Assembly: GCA_902527045.1 (NCBI GenBank)
Contig: CABZNL010000010.1
Span: 1 to 50,854, forward strand
Source: an uncultured Alphaproteobacteria bacterium
GTDB lineage: Bacteria > Pseudomonadota > Alphaproteobacteria > HIMB59
Length of the DNA stretch: 50,854 nucleotides
Direction of reading: 5' to 3'
Part shown: positions 1-8,513 of the stretch, piece by piece
Numbering within the stretch: the first letter of the stretch is position 1
How the letters are laid out: each line of letters starts with the position of its first letter
Program-made: the position numbers and the translations under genes
The notes under the pieces: generated by a model
The model's input: the letters and a program-made list of their open reading frames with translations, nothing else
Told to the model about the DNA's origin: nothing
Database searches by the model: none

Positions 1-416
1 AATTGAATAATTCAGAAACGCTTCTTGTAAGTGCTAAAATTGAGTCAGAAATTTCGCAAATAAGTGACAATGAAGAAAAAAAAATGTTTCTTGATAGTAT
101 AGGCCTTAAAGAAACTGGGTTGAAAAGAGTTATAAAAAAAGGCTATGCACTTTTGAATTATATTAATTTTTTTACTGCTGGTGAAAAAGAATTGAGAGCT
201 TGGACAATTTCAAAAGGCACATTAGCACCAAGTGCTGCTGGTGAAATACATACTGATATGGAGAAAGGTTTTATTAGGGCTGAGACAATATCTTATGGAG
301 ATTATATTGAATACAATGGAGAGAGTGGTGCGAAAGAAAAAGGAAAATTAAGATTGGAAGGAAAAGAATATGAAGTAAATGACGGGGATGTCATGCACTT
401 TTTGTTTAATGTTTGA
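1..416 (+). CDS. ychF: Redox-regulated ATPase YchF/Ola1, C-terminal part
   Basis: Only the C-terminal third is present; the gene enters from the left edge. The visible part matches the end of the helical region and the TGS domain of YchF, an Obg-family ATPase that binds ribosomes. Family landmarks are the stretches [31 protein letters not shown] and the final [26 protein letters not shown] ending (residue GDVMHF close to the stop). The TGA stop at 414-416 lies inside the tail of petC on the other strand. The G domain is outside the window, so ATPase motifs cannot be checked. The assignment is secure because the TGS C-terminus is highly conserved. Confidence 0.93.
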   Translation, partial: LNNSETLLVSAKIESEISQISDNEEKKMFLDSIGLKETGLKRVIKKGYALLNYINFFTAGEKELRAWTISKGTLAPSAAGEIHTDMEKGFIRAETISYGDYIEYNGESGAKEKGKLRLEGKEYEVNDGDVMHFLFNV

Positions 417-1159
417 TATCTCTCCAAATCTGTTTCTTTGAAATATAGGCTAGTATAAATAAAATTATTAAAAAACATAATAACCTTTAAACCCATCCTT
501 TTTCTATCCTCTAAACTTGGTTCTGAAGCCCAAGCTAAAAAAGTTGTAACATCGGTTGTCATTTGGTCCATAGAACTTTCGGTGCCATCATCATAATCAA
601 CTAAACCATCAGACAATGGTGATGTCATTGCAATTAAATTACCTGCCATATACTTGTTATAATGTTGGCCTTTGGGTACTTTCATATCTTCTGGTGGATC
701 GACGTAACCAAGCAATAATGCTTTAACATAATCTGCACCTTTTGGTCTTGCTTTAACTATTAAAGATAAATCTGGGGGATAAGCACCGTTGTTTGCAGCC
801 CGAGCAGCTTTAACATTTGGATAAGGATTTGCAAATTGATCTGATGGAATTCCATCTCTTTCAAACATTTCACCTTCATCATCGGGACCGTCCAAAATTA
901 AATGCTCTGCAGCTATTGCCTTGATGTGATCTTCACTAAAACCAAGATCTCCTAGATTTCTGTAAGCAAGATAATTCATAGAATGGCACCCTGCACAAAC
1001 CTCTCTGTATACTTTTAAGCCACGTTGGGCTGAGGCACGATCATATGTTCCAAAAAACCCTTTCCAAGACCAGTCATATTTTGGAATGTCAATTTTTACA
1101 CCTGCGCCATAGGAGTTAAAACTGAAAAGTAAAAAAAAGGCCAGAAGAGCTTTTCTCAT
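406..1159 (-). CDS. petC: Cytochrome c1 of the bc1 complex, with a 3' frameshift
   Basis: Haem-c subunit of ubiquinol-cytochrome c reductase, passing electrons from the Rieske protein to cytochrome c. A signal peptide (about residues 1-19) is followed by the haem motif CAGCH (C55, C58, H59) and the likely axial Met178 in IAMTSPL. Up to MGLKVIMF (about residue 229) the protein is normal. Then an A6 run on the plus strand (470-475) shifts the frame: as written the ORF continues to base 302 with a charged, unrelated tail. Removing one base gives a hydrophobic anchor ending [12 protein letters not shown] with TAA at 406-408, the usual C1 ending. I report the repaired end. Either a sequencing/assembly insertion or a real lesion would explain this. 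It lies 2 bases after petB in the petABC operon. Confidence 0.9.
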
Positions 1160-1161
1160 AT

Positions 1162-2406
1162 TTAAGCTTTTTTGCTTTGCAAGTAATTTGTAATAGTAAG
1201 TGGTTGTCTGGGGGTTTCAAGAAATCCTACAAGTGGGGCCAATACAAAAATAAATAAAAACCAATATGCGGTTCCAATCCTGGAGATAAGCACATAAATA
1301 TCTTCAGCAGGTTTACCTCCTACATACATTAAGACCAAAAAGTTTACAGCAAATAAAAGAACACAATATCTCCAAATAGGTCTAAACAAACATGATCTAA
1401 CTTTTGATGTATCAAGCCAAGGAAGTAATCCTAGTGCAAGAATAGAACTAAACATCGCTATTACCCCGCCAAGCTTATCAGGAATAGCTCTGAGAATAGC
1501 GTAAAAGGGTAAGAAATACCATTCAGGCACAATATGTGCAGGAGTTATCATGGGATTCGCTTTAATATAATTATCAGAATGTCCTAATATATTTGGATAA
1601 TAAAATAAAATGAAAGCCATAATAATGAAGAAAAATAGAGCAGCATTTAAATCTTTTATTGTTACGTAAGGATGAAAGCTAACTGTTTCATCCCAGCTTT
1701 GAGGTTCTGAACCAGTTGGATTATTTGAACCTGTCATGTGGAGTGTAATAACATGAAATACAACTAAACCCACAATCGCAAAAGCTAACAACCAGTGCAA
1801 CACATAAAAACGGTTAACAGCTGAGTCCCCAACGGTAAAATCACCTAGAAGTAGCTGTAATATTGCATCACCTACAACAGGGATAGCTGAGAAAAGATTT
1901 GTTATAACAGTAGCTCCCCAATATGACATCTGACCCCATGGAAGTGTGTATCCTAAAAAAGCAGTTGCCATCATTAACATGAACATCGTCAAACCGAAAA
2001 TATATACTAACTCACGAGGGGCTTTGTATGACCCAAAATATAAGGCTCTAAATATATGAATAAAAGTAGCTATAAAGAAAAATGAAACTAAGTTGGCATG
2101 AAGGTATCTTATTAACCAACCAAAACTGACATCTCTCATGATCCTTTCTACAGAGTCAAAAGCGTCTTCAGCTGAGGGCTTATAATGAAATCCTAAAAAT
2201 ATACCAGTTAAAATTAAACCAATTAAACAAAACATAGCAATACCACCAAAAGACCAAAAATAATTTAATGATTTTGGAACTGGAAATTTTAGATATTCAG
2301 CTTCCATCATTCTTATCAGTGGGAGCCTAGAGTCAATCCAACCCTTTATACCAGTATAGGGGGAGTTTAAAGTTTTTTTATATCCTTGTAATTGATCTGA
2401 GCTCAT
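1162..2406 (-). CDS. petB: Cytochrome b of the bc1 complex
   Basis: Membrane core of the bc1 complex, holding haems bL and bH and both quinone sites. The 414-residue protein has the two histidine pairs expected for the haems (H103/H204 and H117/H218, 14 residues apart within each helix) and the Qo-site PEWY motif at 294-297. Eight membrane helices and full family length are visible. The start MSSDQLQGYK sits 5 bases downstream of petA, and the stop is 2 bases before petC, so the three subunits are made from one transcript. Certain assignment. Confidence 0.98.
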   Translation of the reverse strand: MSSDQLQGYKKTLNSPYTGIKGWIDSRLPLIRMMEAEYLKFPVPKSLNYFWSFGGIAMFCLIGLILTGIFLGFHYKPSAEDAFDSVERIMRDVSFGWLIRYLHANLVSFFFIATFIHIFRALYFGSYKAPRELVYIFGLTMFMLMMATAFLGYTLPWGQMSYWGATVITNLFSAIPVVGDAILQLLLGDFTVGDSAVNRFYVLHWLLAFAIVGLVVFHVITLHMTGSNNPTGSEPQSWDETVSFHPYVTIKDLNAALFFFIIMAFILFYYPNILGHSDNYIKANPMITPAHIVPEWYFLPFYAILRAIPDKLGGVIAMFSSILALGLLPWLDTSKVRSCLFRPIWRYCVLLFAVNFLVLMYVGGKPAEDIYVLISRIGTAYWFLFIFVLAPLVGFLETPRQPLTITNYLQSKKA

Positions 2407-2411
2407 TAATT

Positions 2412-2936
2412 TTATCCTATCTTTATTCTGTTATCTGTTAAAAATACATACGGGGGAACAGGTAAATTAGTTGGAGCAGGTCCCTTACGGATTCTTCCCG
2501 ATGTATCATAATGAGAACCATGACATGGGCAGAACCACCCACCGTAATCTCCTTTTGTATCTGAAGCTTTTTGACCGAGAGGAACGCAACCTAAATGAGT
2601 GCAAACACCAAGAACAACTAACCAATTATCTTTTTGAACTCTTGCAGAGTCCTCTTCAGCGTCCGGAAGTTCATCTAAAGATGTGTTTTTTGCTATATCA
2701 ATCTCACTTTTAGTTCTATGCTTTATAAAAACTGGTTTGCCTCTCCATATTACTGTCAAACTTTGACCTTCTTCAAGAGGGGATAAATCTATCTCTGTCG
2801 ATGCTAAGGCAAGAGTATCTTTTCCTGGATTCATGCTAGATATGAAAGGTATTAGCAAACTAGCAGCTCCGACCCCTCCCAGAGTCATTGCAGATAATTT
2901 TATAAAATCTCTTCTTGGTTTTTTACTGTCTGACAT
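2412..2936 (-). CDS. petA: Rieske iron-sulfur subunit of the bc1 complex
   Basis: Carries the high-potential [2Fe-2S] centre that takes the first electron from ubiquinol. The N-terminus has a twin-arginine type leader (PRRDFIKL followed by a hydrophobic helix to about residue 34) that stays as the membrane anchor. The cluster ligands are visible as C112-T-H114-LGC117 and C136-PC138-H139-GS. Length 174 is normal for the family. First gene of petABC. The 57-base gap to the divergent trmL (2937-2993) must hold promoters for both directions, but I could not pick out convincing elements in its very AT-rich sequence. Confidence 0.98.
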   Translation of the reverse strand: MSDSKKPRRDFIKLSAMTLGGVGAASLLIPFISSMNPGKDTLALASTEIDLSPLEEGQSLTVIWRGKPVFIKHRTKSEIDIAKNTSLDELPDAEEDSARVQKDNWLVVLGVCTHLGCVPLGQKASDTKGDYGGWFCPCHGSHYDTSGRIRKGPAPTNLPVPPYVFLTDNRIKIG

Positions 2937-2993
2937 TTGATTTTAAATATTTATAGATTTTATTAGTAAGATGTAGCATAAGTAGTAGTCATC

Positions 2994-3449
2994 ATGACGC
3001 ATAAATTTGCAATTTGTCTCTATCAGCCTGATATGCCTCAAAATCTTGGCGTAATTATCAGAACAGCAGCTTGTTTAGAATTTCCTATACACATTGTGAA
3101 GCCTCTACCTTTTTCAATGTCAGACAAAAGATTTAAAGGTGCTGTAATGGATTACATAGATCATTGCAAAATTTTAAATCATGAAAATTGGGACAATTTT
3201 TACTTTTATTGCAAAAAAAATAATAAGAGAGTTATTCTAGCTACTACTAAAACTAACAAAAATCTCTATGATTTTAAATTCAAGGAAAATGATATTGTTT
3301 TATTTGGTAAAGAAACAGCAGGAGTTCCAGATACAATTCATAGTATAATTGATGATAAAATTACAATACCTATGAACGGTAAAACAAGATCATTAAATTT
3401 AGCAACCTCCGTTGCAATCATCGTTTCAAAGGTTAAAGGTAATTTTTAG
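2994..3449 (+). CDS. trmL: tRNA (cytidine/uridine-34 2'-O)-methyltransferase
   Basis: SPOUT-fold methyltransferase that 2'-O-methylates the wobble base of certain tRNA-Leu species. The 151-residue protein is the minimal single-domain form. It shows the N-terminal PQNLGVIIRTAA motif, the central LFGKETAGVP motif and the C-terminal knot sequence IPM...RSLNLATSVAI that binds S-adenosylmethionine. A bc1-operon neighbour on the divergent side is petA. Its TAG stop interleaves with the TAA of cca on the tetranucleotide TTAG (3446-3449). Strong match to TrmL rather than TrmH by length and motifs. Confidence 0.93.
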   Translation: MTHKFAICLYQPDMPQNLGVIIRTAACLEFPIHIVKPLPFSMSDKRFKGAVMDYIDHCKILNHENWDNFYFYCKKNNKRVILATTKTNKNLYDFKFKENDIVLFGKETAGVPDTIHSIIDDKITIPMNGKTRSLNLATSVAIIVSKVKGNF

Positions 3450-4171
3450 TTTAAGAAATCTATAAGATGATTTAGCTCACTATTTTTTTTTAAAAAGGAA
3501 ATAGTGTTTTCAGGAAATGGCATTATTTGAATTTTGTTTAACTCTTGAGTTATCTTTTTATCTGTCACAAAATCTGTAATATTTTTAGAGAGAATAGTTA
3601 TTGCCTCCATATCAGCAGGAAATGTTTTTGTATTTTCAAATAACGATAAAAATCTCATATATCGTATTGCCCTTAAATAATCTTTTTGAATTTGAACTAT
3701 CGGATCAAAAATAAATTTTAAATAGCTATTTTGATAATGTTCTATGCCCAAATAAAAATCATAAACATCTCCTTTTAAATTTATATATACACTGTTGAAG
3801 GTAAAATCTCTTCTAAGGGAGTCTTCTTTAATGCTATTAGCTTTAGCTACTTTAGAGTGTCTTCCAGATGGGGCTATATCTTTTCTGAATGAATTTATTT
3901 GATATTCAAAATCATTAAATACTAAGGATATACTTTTATATCCTGGGTAATATTTTGCATCATCGTATTTATCTAAAATTTTATCAACTGTAAGACTGTC
4001 TAAATCTGGTATGACCAAATCAATATCTTTAATTTCATATTTATCAGAAAGTATGGATCTAGTCGCACCTCCAATAAGATAAATATCTTTGTCTTCATAT
4101 GGGAGAACATTACAAATTTCGTTTAAACAAGAAATATTTATGAGTTCTTTAACTTTGTTTTTTAAATTCAT
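3446..4171 (-). CDS. CCA-adding enzyme / poly(A) polymerase family nucleotidyltransferase (short)
   Basis: Class II tRNA nucleotidyltransferase head domain, expected to add or repair the 3' CCA of tRNAs. Visible motifs are the GG-xx-R signature (G34, G35, R38, with S39 where Asp is usual), the catalytic D49-I-D51, RRDFTFN at 120-126 and the neck-like DPIVQIQKDYLRAIRYMRF. At 241 residues it is far shorter than the usual 370-410, ending soon after the neck, so most of the body and tail that grip tRNA are missing. It follows uup by 4 bases and is probably co-transcribed. Both tRNAs in this window encode their own CCA, so a repair role is enough. A poly(A)-polymerase-like role is the alternative. 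Confidence 0.85.
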   Translation of the reverse strand: MNLKNKVKELINISCLNEICNVLPYEDKDIYLIGGATRSILSDKYEIKDIDLVIPDLDSLTVDKILDKYDDAKYYPGYKSISLVFNDFEYQINSFRKDIAPSGRHSKVAKANSIKEDSLRRDFTFNSVYINLKGDVYDFYLGIEHYQNSYLKFIFDPIVQIQKDYLRAIRYMRFLSLFENTKTFPADMEAITILSKNITDFVTDKKITQELNKIQIMPFPENTISFLKKNSELNHLIDFLN

Positions 4172-4175
4172 GTTT

Positions 4176-5993
4176 TTAAGTAAGTTCCATCAGCTCTAAC
4201 CATCTTTGTTCTTTAGTTTCTAATTCTAATTGAAGAGATCCTAATTTTTCACTAGAAGTTATAAATAAATCATAATCTTTTTTATAAAGATCTGGTGCCT
4301 CTAAAATTTTTTCAAAATGATCTATTTGTTCCTTTAAGAGATCTATTTGTCTGGGTAAATTGTTAAGCTCATATTGTAGTTTAAAAGTTAATTTCTTCTT
4401 AATAACTTTTGATAAATTTTTTTTATATTTTTCAGCTTTATGATCAATTTTTAAAGAGTCATCGCTATCATTTATTAGAAGATCTTTATTGTTAAGAAAA
4501 TCATGATAGCCTCCATTAAATAAAACAACCTCTCCATTTCCCTTAAAAAATAATATTTTGTTCACTAATTTATCTAAAAAATCCCTATTATGTGATACTA
4601 CCACTAAGGTTCCATTGTAGCCTGATAATATTGACTCTACTAAATCTAAAGTATCTATATCAAGATCATTTGTTGGTTCATCTAATATTAGACCACTTTT
4701 AGGATTTGATAAAACCTTCGATAAGAGTAATCGATTTTTCATTCCACCAGATAAACTACCAACAGGATCATTTGCTTTAGATGGATCGAAATGAAAATCC
4801 TTCAAGTAACTACATACATGTCTTTCCTTACCTTGTGTTTTAAGATAATCCCCACCAGAGGGTACTAATATTTTTTTTATAGGAAGATTGTCTTTTAAAT
4901 CATTTCTTAATTGGTCAAAATATGAAAATTCCAACTCTTTTCTCAGTTTTAAGGTCCCTGATTTTAAATGGAGCTCATTAAGTAAGATTTTTAAAAAAGT
5001 TGATTTACCTGAGCCATTACTTCCTAAAAGTCCAATTCTGTCTTTTTTGCTGATTTTCAAACTAAAATTTTTTAAAATTAAATTTTTATTTTCAGTGCCA
5101 AAATAAAATTCGGCATTATGAAATTCAGCAACATGTTTAAAATTCTTTGAATTTTCGTAAATTTGATTAATTTCTATTTTTCGTGTTGCTTTTTTAAATT
5201 CACTTATATCTTTATCTAAATTGTCCTTTAGCTCTTTTGCCTGCTCTAACCTTCTAGTGTTTCGTTTTACTCTTGCTTTTACTCCTTTGTTCGCCCAATT
5301 AACCTCTATGTTAACAAATTGCTTTCTATTCTGTATTTCTCTTTCTTCTTGTGATAACAAAGTATTAGACCAGTTTTCAAAATCACTGTATCCGCTGTTA
5401 TTTACTTTCACTCTGGATCGGTCTATCCATAATATTTTATTAGTAAAATTTTTAAGAAATTGTCGATCATGACTTACACATAAAATAGCACTATCTAGTC
5501 TTTTCAAATAATTTTCTAGCCATACTATTGTATCTAGGTCTAGGTGGTTGGTTGGTTCGTCCAAAAGCAAAAGGTCAGATGGTTTTATTAATGTTTTGAT
5601 TAGACCTACTCTTCTTTTTTGACCTCCAGATAAATTTTTAATTAAACTATTTTTATCTACGCTTAAATTATTACAGAAGATGTCTATTTCGTAAATATCA
5701 TCTTGATTAGTAATAGCTGATAAAATCTCTTTTTCTACGGTATTATTTTCATTTTGTAATCTATAATTTTGGTTAAAGTAATTAACTGCAATATTGTCAA
5801 TGCTCCATATTTCACCTAAGTCAATCTCATGTTGACCTGATATGACATTCATTAAAGTAGATTTCCCTGCCCCATTTTTACCAACAAGAGCAATAAAATC
5901 TTTTCTATGAATATTTAAATCTAGTTCCTTAAAAATTTCATTTTTATGGTAACTGATTGATCCCTCTTTCAGTGAAAATATAAGTTGATTCAT
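4176..5993 (-). CDS. uup: ABC-F family ATPase, Uup type
   Basis: Soluble protein with two ABC ATPase domains and no membrane part; the ABC-F family acts on ribosomes, and Uup has also been linked to DNA-branch processing and ribosome biogenesis. Domain 1 has Walker A GKNGAGKST (38-46), signature LSGGQKRR and Walker B LLLLDEPTNH. Domain 2 has GSNGSGKST (about 325), LSGGMKNR and LILDEPTND. A charged linker joins them, and the last 80 or so residues are a lysine-rich coiled coil typical of Uup. Full length at 605. It lies between tRNA-Gln (upstream, same strand) and cca. Confidence 0.93.
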   Translation of the reverse strand: MNQLIFSLKEGSISYHKNEIFKELDLNIHRKDFIALVGKNGAGKSTLMNVISGQHEIDLGEIWSIDNIAVNYFNQNYRLQNENNTVEKEILSAITNQDDIYEIDIFCNNLSVDKNSLIKNLSGGQKRRVGLIKTLIKPSDLLLLDEPTNHLDLDTIVWLENYLKRLDSAILCVSHDRQFLKNFTNKILWIDRSRVKVNNSGYSDFENWSNTLLSQEEREIQNRKQFVNIEVNWANKGVKARVKRNTRRLEQAKELKDNLDKDISEFKKATRKIEINQIYENSKNFKHVAEFHNAEFYFGTENKNLILKNFSLKISKKDRIGLLGSNGSGKSTFLKILLNELHLKSGTLKLRKELEFSYFDQLRNDLKDNLPIKKILVPSGGDYLKTQGKERHVCSYLKDFHFDPSKANDPVGSLSGGMKNRLLLSKVLSNPKSGLILDEPTNDLDIDTLDLVESILSGYNGTLVVVSHNRDFLDKLVNKILFFKGNGEVVLFNGGYHDFLNNKDLLINDSDDSLKIDHKAEKYKKNLSKVIKKKLTFKLQYELNNLPRQIDLLKEQIDHFEKILEAPDLYKKDYDLFITSSEKLGSLQLELETKEQRWLELMELT

Positions 5994-6018
5994 ATTATTT
6001 TAATATATAGCTCAGAAA

Positions 6019-6093
6019 TGGCTGGGGCGGTAGGATTCGAACCTACGCATGCCGATACCAAAAACCGGTGCCTTACCGCTTGGCTACGCCCCA
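6019..6093 (-). tRNA. tRNA-Gln (anticodon UUG)
   Basis: A complete cloverleaf reads on the minus strand from 6093. The acceptor 5' TGGGGCG pairs with CGCCCCA, followed by discriminator G and an encoded CCA at 6019-6021. The anticodon stem CCGGT/ATCGG contains one G-U pair and the loop TTTTGGT puts UUG at the anticodon. The T arm is GTAGG-TTCGAAT-CCTAC. The sequence closely follows proteobacterial tRNA-Gln. It is wedged 16 bases from ispE and 25 bases from uup on the same strand, so it is probably released from a mixed transcript. Confidence 0.96.
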
Positions 6094-6109
6094 TTAAGAA
6101 TTAAAGAAC

Positions 6110-6928
6110 TTATCCGAAATAAAGAGATTTTTCAATTCTAACTAGAGGGTAAAATTTATTGATATTCCTCAAAATTTGCCTTTCTTTCGAAATTTCCTTA
6201 AAAGATAGAAAAATAGAAGGCCCACTACCACTCATGCCAAATTTTAGAAAATCTCTCCTAAAAGATGAAAGATACATAAATATCTCCTTAAATTCTTGAT
6301 TTAAAATCATTGAGGACCTAGTTAAATTATTTTGAGAATTATGCTTACTATTTGTTTGTGTATTATAATTTTTAAAGTGGTTATAAATATTTTTGGTTAA
6401 ATTTTTTTTTAAAGGTAAAATTATAAAAATTTTCTTCCATGAATTCATTTTAGCTTTGGAGTAATTAAATTTATTTAATCCATCAATAATTTTTGGATAT
6501 TTATCAATAAATAAAAGTACATCTGATCCAATTAATGGAGCATCTTTTTTAAAATTATTCGATTTAATTTGATGATATTTATACAAAAACTTTAAAATTG
6601 AGGCAGCATTAGAGGACCCTCCTCCTAGACCATATCCGATAGGTATATTTTTATGAACTAAAAATTTAAATTTAGTTCTGGTTTTATATCTTTGATCGAA
6701 AAATGTAATTGTTTTTTTTATTATATCATTTTTTAAGTTTATTATTTTATTATTATGATCATGATAAGTAATCTGTAATTTTGAGTGATCTGAAACAAAA
6801 ATTAAATCTTTTATTTTTAATAATACAACCTTTGAAGAAATTTTATGTTTTTCATAATTTTCATCATAATATTTTATTTTTAAATCAAAATTTATCTTGG
6901 CAGGGCTAATAAGTTTAGTTTTATTCAT
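6110..6928 (-). CDS. ispE: 4-diphosphocytidyl-2-C-methyl-D-erythritol kinase
   Basis: GHMP kinase that phosphorylates CDP-methylerythritol in the non-mevalonate isoprenoid pathway. The N-terminal SPAKINFDL contains the active-site lysine (K11), the ATP loop is GYGLGGGSSNAAS (about 98-110), D136 sits in the GSDV motif, and the C-terminal MSGSGPSIF glycine loop is present. At 272 residues it is slightly short, and very rich in Lys and Asn, as expected from the base composition. It overlaps the end of the upstream TPR gene by 8 bases, so the two are translated from one mRNA. The supply of isoprenoids suits the ubiA and ctaB prenyltransferases elsewhere in the window. Confidence 0.95.
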   Translation of the reverse strand: MNKTKLISPAKINFDLKIKYYDENYEKHKISSKVVLLKIKDLIFVSDHSKLQITYHDHNNKIINLKNDIIKKTITFFDQRYKTRTKFKFLVHKNIPIGYGLGGGSSNAASILKFLYKYHQIKSNNFKKDAPLIGSDVLLFIDKYPKIIDGLNKFNYSKAKMNSWKKIFIILPLKKNLTKNIYNHFKNYNTQTNSKHNSQNNLTRSSMILNQEFKEIFMYLSSFRRDFLKFGMSGSGPSIFLSFKEISKERQILRNINKFYPLVRIEKSLYFG

Positions 6929-8513
6929 TTCTATTTAAAACTTCATTAAATTTAAAATAGTCTTTGTGAAATAATAAGATTTTGTTATCAAGAAATTCAG
7001 CTTCTTTATATCTGCCTTGTTGATAATAAATTTGTGACAAATGGTCAATTATTTCTGGCTCTGAAGGCTCTAGCGTATATGCGTTATAAATCCATTTTTC
7101 GGCTAAATTTAGATCATTTTTCTTATAATAAAGCCACCCTAAGCTGTCGAGTATAGCACCATTATTATAGTCAGAGTCTTTGACTGCTTTTTGAAGCATA
7201 ACTTCTGCAAGATCCAATTTTCTTTCATTTTCAACCCATAAATATGCAAGATAGTTTAACACATAGGGATATGAACTGTCAGAGATATCAATACTCTTTT
7301 GGATGAAATCTTCTGCAGATTTATTTTTATTATTTCTTTCAAGCAAAATGCCATATTTAAATAAATGGATAGGATCATCTGATTTTTTTAAAATATTCAA
7401 ACAACAGTTATTGATAAAATCTAAAGCTGCATGATCGTCATTTGAACGATACATTTCCATTGCTAAAATGAATGCTAAATCCAAATGAGTCCAATCACTA
7501 TCATGATTTATATTATTGAAGAAGTAGACTAATTCACTCAAATTACTTTCTAGTTTGATGGAAGATGAAATAAATAGGTAGTTTCTAAAAAAATTGAAAT
7601 TAGTATTACTTGAATTAAAATTTTTTATTAAATCAAGTATTTCTTTATTAGGATTTAATTCAACTAAGAATGAGAGTTTTTTATAATTGTAATAATCTTT
7701 ATTTTTTGGGTCTATTTGAATTAAATAAGATAATAATGCAAGAGCACTTTTATACTCACCTGCGTAAAAATAATAAGTACTAGTTTGAAATAGTTGAAGA
7801 TATATAACGTCTTTATAGTCTTTGATTATAAAGTTCTTATCTAATTCTAAAGATAAATTATTTAACATAGTTGACGATTTAATAAATTTTGTAATTGGAA
7901 AATTTAGGTCATTAGAACTAAAAGTATTATTCAATAGATTTATTTCTTTTGAATTAAAAATAGAAAGGGTTTCTAGGTTAGTAGTTAATTCTTTATTTAT
8001 CTTACTTAAACGGCTTATGTCTTTTCTTAAGTGGTAGTAATAAATTTTGTTTATGTATATTAAATTTATAAATCTACTATCAATTGTATTTAAATTTTGT
8101 AAATTACTCTCAATATTTTTATTATCACAAAATGACATCCAAAAATTTATGCTTTTTAAAATAGACTCCTCAAAAATGTAAATTTGTTTTTTATTTGGAA
8201 GATTTGAACAATTATTTTCGCTCAAATTATTCATAAAGTGCAGAATTTCATAAACAAATCCCTTTTTATTTTCATTCATACTATTTAATTTGTAATCACC
8301 TATAATAATTTTACTTAGTAGATCTGAGGACTGGTCACTTGATAATTCGTACTTGGGTAATTTCTCCCATGTTAAATAATCATTATTGTATTCGGCATAT
8401 ATAGAACTTAGAAGTTGATTATCAAATGTATTTTTCAATTGAGACCCATATGCATGTACAATAAATCCCAAAAAACATATACTGTAATAAAATATAAATA
8501 ATTTTTTAAACAT
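6921..8513 (-). CDS. Exported tetratricopeptide-repeat protein
   Basis: A signal-peptide-like N-terminus (hydrophobic residues about 4-20, then AYGS) suggests export. The middle is low-complexity and Asn/Leu/Ser-rich without a recognisable domain. The C-terminal part from about residue 370 contains clear TPR helices, for example ALDFINNCC..., DSLGWLYYKKNDLNLAEKWIYNAYTLEPSEPEIIDHL and the following QIYYQQGRYKEAE-like repeat. TPR proteins usually scaffold other proteins, and an envelope role is plausible but unproven. A TPR gene next to ispE is common in Alphaproteobacteria. Its ATG (8513-8511) shares the CATG palindrome with the divergent start of the next gene. Confidence 0.85.
   Translation of the reverse strand: MFKKLFIFYYSICFLGFIVHAYGSQLKNTFDNQLLSSIYAEYNNDYLTWEKLPKYELSSDQSSDLLSKIIIGDYKLNSMNENKKGFVYEILHFMNNLSENNCSNLPNKKQIYIFEESILKSINFWMSFCDNKNIESNLQNLNTIDSRFINLIYINKIYYYHLRKDISRLSKINKELTTNLETLSIFNSKEINLLNNTFSSNDLNFPITKFIKSSTMLNNLSLELDKNFIIKDYKDVIYLQLFQTSTYYFYAGEYKSALALLSYLIQIDPKNKDYYNYKKLSFLVELNPNKEILDLIKNFNSSNTNFNFFRNYLFISSSIKLESNLSELVYFFNNINHDSDWTHLDLAFILAMEMYRSNDDHAALDFINNCCLNILKKSDDPIHLFKYGILLERNNKNKSAEDFIQKSIDISDSSYPYVLNYLAYLWVENERKLDLAEVMLQKAVKDSDYNNGAILDSLGWLYYKKNDLNLAEKWIYNAYTLEPSEPEIIDHLSQIYYQQGRYKEAEFLDNKILLFHKDYFKFNEVLNRNE

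Noticed and set aside
302..405. Extended cytochrome c1 tail running to base 302
   Set aside because: The charged tail is simply the complement of ychF codons and has no cytochrome c1 character; the other frame gives the standard C-terminus, so I report the gene to 406.
2471..2713. 80-codon plus-strand ORF inside petA
   Set aside because: It lies antisense to conserved Rieske codons, with no recognisable domain or start signal; a shadow.
6019..6093. tRNA-Gln as an integration site
   Set aside because: No integrase, no repeated tRNA 3' end and no foreign composition is seen near it; ordinary housekeeping genes flank both sides.
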